Positions 61,099-64,000 of a stretch of DNA of 64,000 nt are shown here, one piece after another (positions within the stretch are counted from its first letter, which is position 1; each line of letters begins with the position of its first letter). The notes below the pieces were generated by a model, which worked only from the letters and a program-made list of their open reading frames with translations, was not told the origin of the DNA and did not search any database. Position numbers and translations under genes: made by a program. The DNA is taken from assembly GCF_000521505.1 (NCBI RefSeq), contig NZ_CP003915.1, forward strand, positions 2,108,001 to 2,172,000, read 5' to 3'. The stretch comes from Advenella mimigardefordensis DPN7. GTDB lineage: Bacteria > Pseudomonadota > Gammaproteobacteria > Burkholderiales > Burkholderiaceae_B.

Positions 61099-62130
61099 TT
61101 ATTGATCGAAACCGACCTGGTCGACCAGGTCGCTTGCTTGCTTACGGTGTTTGGCAATCTCAGCCAGTGGCAGCGTGTCGGGTTTCAATGTGCCGAAGCT
61201 GGCAACGGTCGGATCCAGTGCGACGCCCTGGCGGACAGGATACTCGTAATTGGCGCTGGCATAAAGGTTTTGCGCTTTTTCAGAAGCCAGGTATTCCAGC
61301 AGTTTGACTGCATTTTCCTTGTTGGTTGAATGTTTGGCAATCGCCGCGCCGCTGACATTAACATGTGTGCCACCGTCTTTGCTGCCTGCAAAGGTTGGCA
61401 GAATCACTTTGATGGCATTGCCCCATTTATATTGCTCAGCATCGGGTTTTGCATTGCGCATCTGGCCAACATAATAGGAGTTGGCGATACCGATGTCACA
61501 TATCCCACCCAGAATGTCTTTCGCTACATCGCGGTCGCCGCCGGCAGCCTTGCGGCCCAGATTAGCCTTCACGCCTTTGAGCCATTCCTGCGCTTTTTCA
61601 GCGCCATCATGGGCGATGACGGCCGCAATAAGGCTGGTATTGTAAGGGTGCTGGCCAGAGCGGATGCATACCTTGCTTTTCCACTTGGGATCGGCCAGTT
61701 CTTCGTAGGTGAATTTATCCAGATTCAGGTCTTTGGCGGCATACAGGACCCGGGCACGCGTAGACAAAGCGAACCACTGGTTGTTCGGATCACGCAAATT
61801 GGCTGGAATGGCCTGATTCAGCGCATCCGATTGCACCGGCTGGGTGATGCCGGCATTAACCAGATCAATCAGATTGCCATAATCGACCATCATGAGCAGG
61901 TCGGCGGGCGAGCGTTCGCCTTCACTTTTGACACGTTCTGCCAGGCCATCTTTCATGAAAACCGTATTGGTTTTGATGCCGGTTTCCTTGGTGAAGTTAT
62001 CAAGAATAGGCTGGATCAGTTTGGGTTCACGCGTTGTGTAGATATTGACTTCGCCTGCGGCATAAGCCTGGGCGCTGCAAAGAACGCCAGCGCAAGTGAG
62101 TACCTGGGTAAGCATAGAGAGAGATTTCAT
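61099..62130 (-). CDS. fbpA: iron(III) ABC transporter substrate-binding protein (FbpA-like)
   Basis: A 343-residue periplasmic ferric-ion-binding protein. A signal peptide covers about residues 1-25 (cleaved near QAYAA-GEV). VNIYTTREPKLIQPILDNFTKETGI is the family start; DIGIANSYYVGQMRN contains the twin Tyr that bind Fe(III). AAGGAAG before ATG 62130 supports this start. It is the first gene of the fbpABC unit, with a Fur-box-like site upstream. Confidence 0.93.
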   Translation of the reverse strand: MKSLSMLTQVLTCAGVLCSAQAYAAGEVNIYTTREPKLIQPILDNFTKETGIKTNTVFMKDGLAERVKSEGERSPADLLMMVDYGNLIDLVNAGITQPVQSDALNQAIPANLRDPNNQWFALSTRARVLYAAKDLNLDKFTYEELADPKWKSKVCIRSGQHPYNTSLIAAVIAHDGAEKAQEWLKGVKANLGRKAAGGDRDVAKDILGGICDIGIANSYYVGQMRNAKPDAEQYKWGNAIKVILPTFAGSKDGGTHVNVSGAAIAKHSTNKENAVKLLEYLASEKAQNLYASANYEYPVRQGVALDPTVASFGTLKPDTLPLAEIAKHRKQASDLVDQVGFDQ

Positions 62131-62517
62131 GACTTCCTTTATGATGTGAGGATAAATCCAACTGCGCCATTCGAGGCGGCAGATTCGCCTTCGCAGTTCG
62201 AACGTTGCTGACAATAAGAATGATTTTCAATATATTACTTCAGCTAAATTTCAGCTATGAAGGAAATCAATTTTTTTTCTAAAATTCTGTAAAAAAAGCG
62301 TCAATAACGCGTCAGACTATATTTAATCTGTGCCGTTTTACCTATAGCGTGCGTGCTGTTTTGTCCTCAGGCCTGAGCCAGTCTGCATAGCCCGGACCGG
62401 GCGTACTTGCGTTAAAACCGGTGTACGATGCCTGTGGACACAAGGTTATTTTCGGGCCGAAAGTGTATATACTATTGCTATTGCCTATAGTAAACGCCTC
62501 GTTCATTGGAGAATCTC
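62131..62517. other. divergent promoter region fbpA / ridA
   Basis: Gene-free 387 bases. It holds a Fur-box-like site at 62216-62234 and an A/T-rich stretch to 62330. GGAG at 62508-62511 is the ridA ribosome binding site. Confidence 0.55.
62216..62234 (-). promoter_or_regulatory. Fur-box-like site of fbpA
   Basis: Read on the minus strand, TATATTGAAAATCATTCTT matches the 19-bp Fur consensus GATAATGATAATCATTATC at 14 of 19 positions by eye. It lies about 86 bases before the fbpA start, so Fur repression by iron is expected. Confidence 0.65.
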
Positions 62518-62904
62518 ATGACCAAACAAGTCATTCAGACAGACAAAGCACCCAACGCCATCGGCCCGTACTCCCAGGCAGTGGTTGCACCCGCCGGCAG
62601 CACGGTCTACCTTTCCGGCCAGATCGGTCTTGATCCGGCCACGGGTGATCTCATCTCAGAGCAGGTCGAAGAGCAGGTACGTCAGGCATTCAGCAATATG
62701 AGTGCCGTGATCCACGCTGCCGGTGGTTCGCTGCATAGTATCGTCAAGCTCACCTTGTTTCTCACGGATTTGAGTCATTTTGGCATTGCCAACAACGTCA
62801 TGTCCGAACTCATCCCCGAGCCGTTTCCGGCCCGCTCAACGGTTGAAGTCAGCGCCTTGCCAAAAGGAGCGCTGTTCGAAGTAGAGGCAACAATCGTCGT
62901 CTGA
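62518..62904 (+). CDS. ridA: RidA-family enamine/imine deaminase
   Basis: A 128-residue RidA (YjgF/UK114) protein that hydrolyses reactive enamine/imine intermediates released by PLP enzymes. The start MTKQVIQTDKAPNAIGPYSQA, SGQIGLDPATGDL and the catalytic Arg106 in PFPARSTVEVSALPKGALFEVEA are typical. GGAG at 62508-62511 supports ATG 62518 over an in-frame ATG 12 bases upstream. It precedes recG by 13 bases in the same direction, so co-transcription is likely. Confidence 0.95.
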   Translation: MTKQVIQTDKAPNAIGPYSQAVVAPAGSTVYLSGQIGLDPATGDLISEQVEEQVRQAFSNMSAVIHAAGGSLHSIVKLTLFLTDLSHFGIANNVMSELIPEPFPARSTVEVSALPKGALFEVEATIVV

Positions 62905-62917
62905 TCCGGTTGTAGTC

Positions 62918-64000
62918 ATGCCTGCTGCTTCCGCAAAAACGGCCAGTCCCAGTGCTATCAGCAAGAAATTTGCCAGCCTCGGACTGGTACAGGATTTTGA
63001 TTTTGTGTTGCATTTGCCCTTGCGCTATGAAGACGAAACGGCACTGCATCGCATCGATTCCCTGTATCCGGGTCAAATGGCGCAGGTGGAAGGCATTGTG
63101 CGCAAAGCCCAGGTCATCATTCGGGGCCGGCGGCAGCTAACAGCGACCATTGATGATGGATCGGGTCAGCTGGCCTTGCGCTGGCTGAATTTTTATCCCA
63201 GTCAGATTAAAGCGGTTGAGGAAGGGCGGCTGATTCGTGTGCGCGGCGAAGTGCGCGGCGGTTCGTTCTGGGGGTTTGAAATGGTTCACCCCAAAGTCAG
63301 CCGTGCCGGTGCACCACTATCAGACAGCCTGACCCCGGTGTATCCAGCGACAGAGGGGCTGAACCAGCCGCAAATTCGCAAGGCAGTCAATGCGGCGCTG
63401 GCGCGGGTGCGACTGGATGATACGCTGCCCGTCGCGGTTCAGCATAAATACCAGCTTGCGTCTTTTGCCGAATCCATACAGTTGTTGCATAACCCCCCGA
63501 AGCAGGCCGATACCCTGGCATTGATTGAAAAGACGCATCCGGCATGGGAGCGGATCAAGTTCGATGAATTGCTGGCGCAGCAATTGGCGATGTCGCTGGC
63601 ACGTGCCACGCGGGAGAGCAAAAAGGCCTATGCGATCCAGGGTGGCGCTTCTGGTCTGATGCAGCGCCTGCTTGATCAGGTGGGTTTTACACTCACCGCG
63701 GCACAGGAGCGCGTTTGCCAGGAGATATTGGCGGATATGCAACGACCTTTCCCTATGCAACGCCTGCTGCAGGGGGATGTTGGTAGTGGTAAAACCGTGG
63801 TGGCTGCCATTGCGGCGGCACAGGCGATCGACCAGGGGTTTCAGGTGGCCATTATGGCGCCCACGGAAATTCTGGCCGAACAGCATTTCAAAAAAATGTC
63901 CGCCTGGTTCGAGCCGCTGGGTGTGCGTAGCGGCTGGCTGGCAGGCAGCCTGACGCCAAAGAAAAAGCAGCAGGCAGCAGCGCTGGTGGCCGATGGTACG
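62918..64000 (+). CDS. recG: ATP-dependent DNA helicase RecG (5' part)
   Basis: The first 361 residues of RecG, a helicase that reverses stalled replication forks, cut off by the window edge (full length about 690). The N-terminal wedge domain includes LVQDFDFVLHLPLRYEDET and an OB-fold part (LTATIDDGSGQLALRWLNF). Walker A is GDVGSGKT (286-293), followed by motif Ia APTEILAEQHF. ATG 62918 starts 13 bases after ridA; no strong ribosome binding site is seen, so a downstream start is possible. Confidence 0.95.
   Translation, partial: MPAASAKTASPSAISKKFASLGLVQDFDFVLHLPLRYEDETALHRIDSLYPGQMAQVEGIVRKAQVIIRGRRQLTATIDDGSGQLALRWLNFYPSQIKAVEEGRLIRVRGEVRGGSFWGFEMVHPKVSRAGAPLSDSLTPVYPATEGLNQPQIRKAVNAALARVRLDDTLPVAVQHKYQLASFAESIQLLHNPPKQADTLALIEKTHPAWERIKFDELLAQQLAMSLARATRESKKAYAIQGGASGLMQRLLDQVGFTLTAAQERVCQEILADMQRPFPMQRLLQGDVGSGKTVVAAIAAAQAIDQGFQVAIMAPTEILAEQHFKKMSAWFEPLGVRSGWLAGSLTPKKKQQAAALVADGT

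Noticed and set aside
61330..62211. 293-residue open frame on the plus strand
   Set aside because: Antisense to fbpA, which has a signal peptide and iron-binding tyrosines; no independent coding evidence.

Overview
The window looks like chromosome of a betaproteobacterium of the family Alcaligenaceae with moderate GC content. Advenella is my best guess, from the Bordetella-like gene orders combined with a GC content that seems well below Bordetella; this is inference, no search was run. Almost everything is core housekeeping DNA with short accessory patches. I see no insertion sequence, prophage, CRISPR array, rRNA or tRNA.

Layout. 1-2400: the end of an unknown gene, a TusA-like sulfur carrier, then rpsP-rimM-trmD without the usual rplS. 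2624-4445: a luciferase-like oxidoreductase and a low-molecular-weight phosphatase. 4755-10138: a complete iscRSUA-hscBA-fdx operon with two palindromes in its promoter and a strong terminator after fdx. 10369-13447: two unknown proteins and a Tat-exported PhoX phosphatase. 13861-15040: AlaX editing protein and a His/Arg-rich lipoprotein. 15393-21296: a probable ureide/hydantoin operon (amidohydrolase, carbamoylase, MFS transporter) ending in a double-length LysR regulator. 21371-28147: minus-strand lysS, SDR, prfB (programmed frameshift), tiny lipoprotein, recJ, rpfE-like. 28442-30865: cupin, small unknown, and a secreted protein paired with an OmpA-like protein. 31242-36893: lolC-lolD-tatD-comEC. 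37032-41225: alpha/beta hydrolase, PHP phosphatase, greB, rlmJ, ugpQ. 41456-47983: ppiD, tesA-like esterase, an ABC ATPase, and spoT-rpoZ-gmk. 48221-51051: SDR and pirin lying between gmk and yicC. 51214-53871: rph, rdgB, hemW. 54124-58430: glnA-ntrB-ntrC behind a sigma-54 promoter with two NtrC boxes. 58571-62130: fbpABC-type iron importer with a Fur-box-like site. 62518-64000: ridA and the 5' half of recG.

How the genes work together: Fe-S cluster assembly (isc) and iron import (fbp) are two arms of iron use; glnA-ntrBC is the nitrogen-assimilation core, and the ureide operon would feed it ammonia; spoT, rpoZ and gmk share guanine-nucleotide physiology.

Most unusual points: the tandem LysR fusion; short tandem-repeat arrays (11, 13 and 17 bp units) sitting at the 3' ends of genes, two of them starting on the stop codon; a three-way-junction RNA structure between fbpA and fbpB; a perfect 12-bp inverted repeat before the secreted-protein/OmpA pair; an amidohydrolase with Gln in place of the first metal-binding His; an IscR with a lengthened cysteine loop; and an NtrC with GSFTGA instead of GAFTGA.
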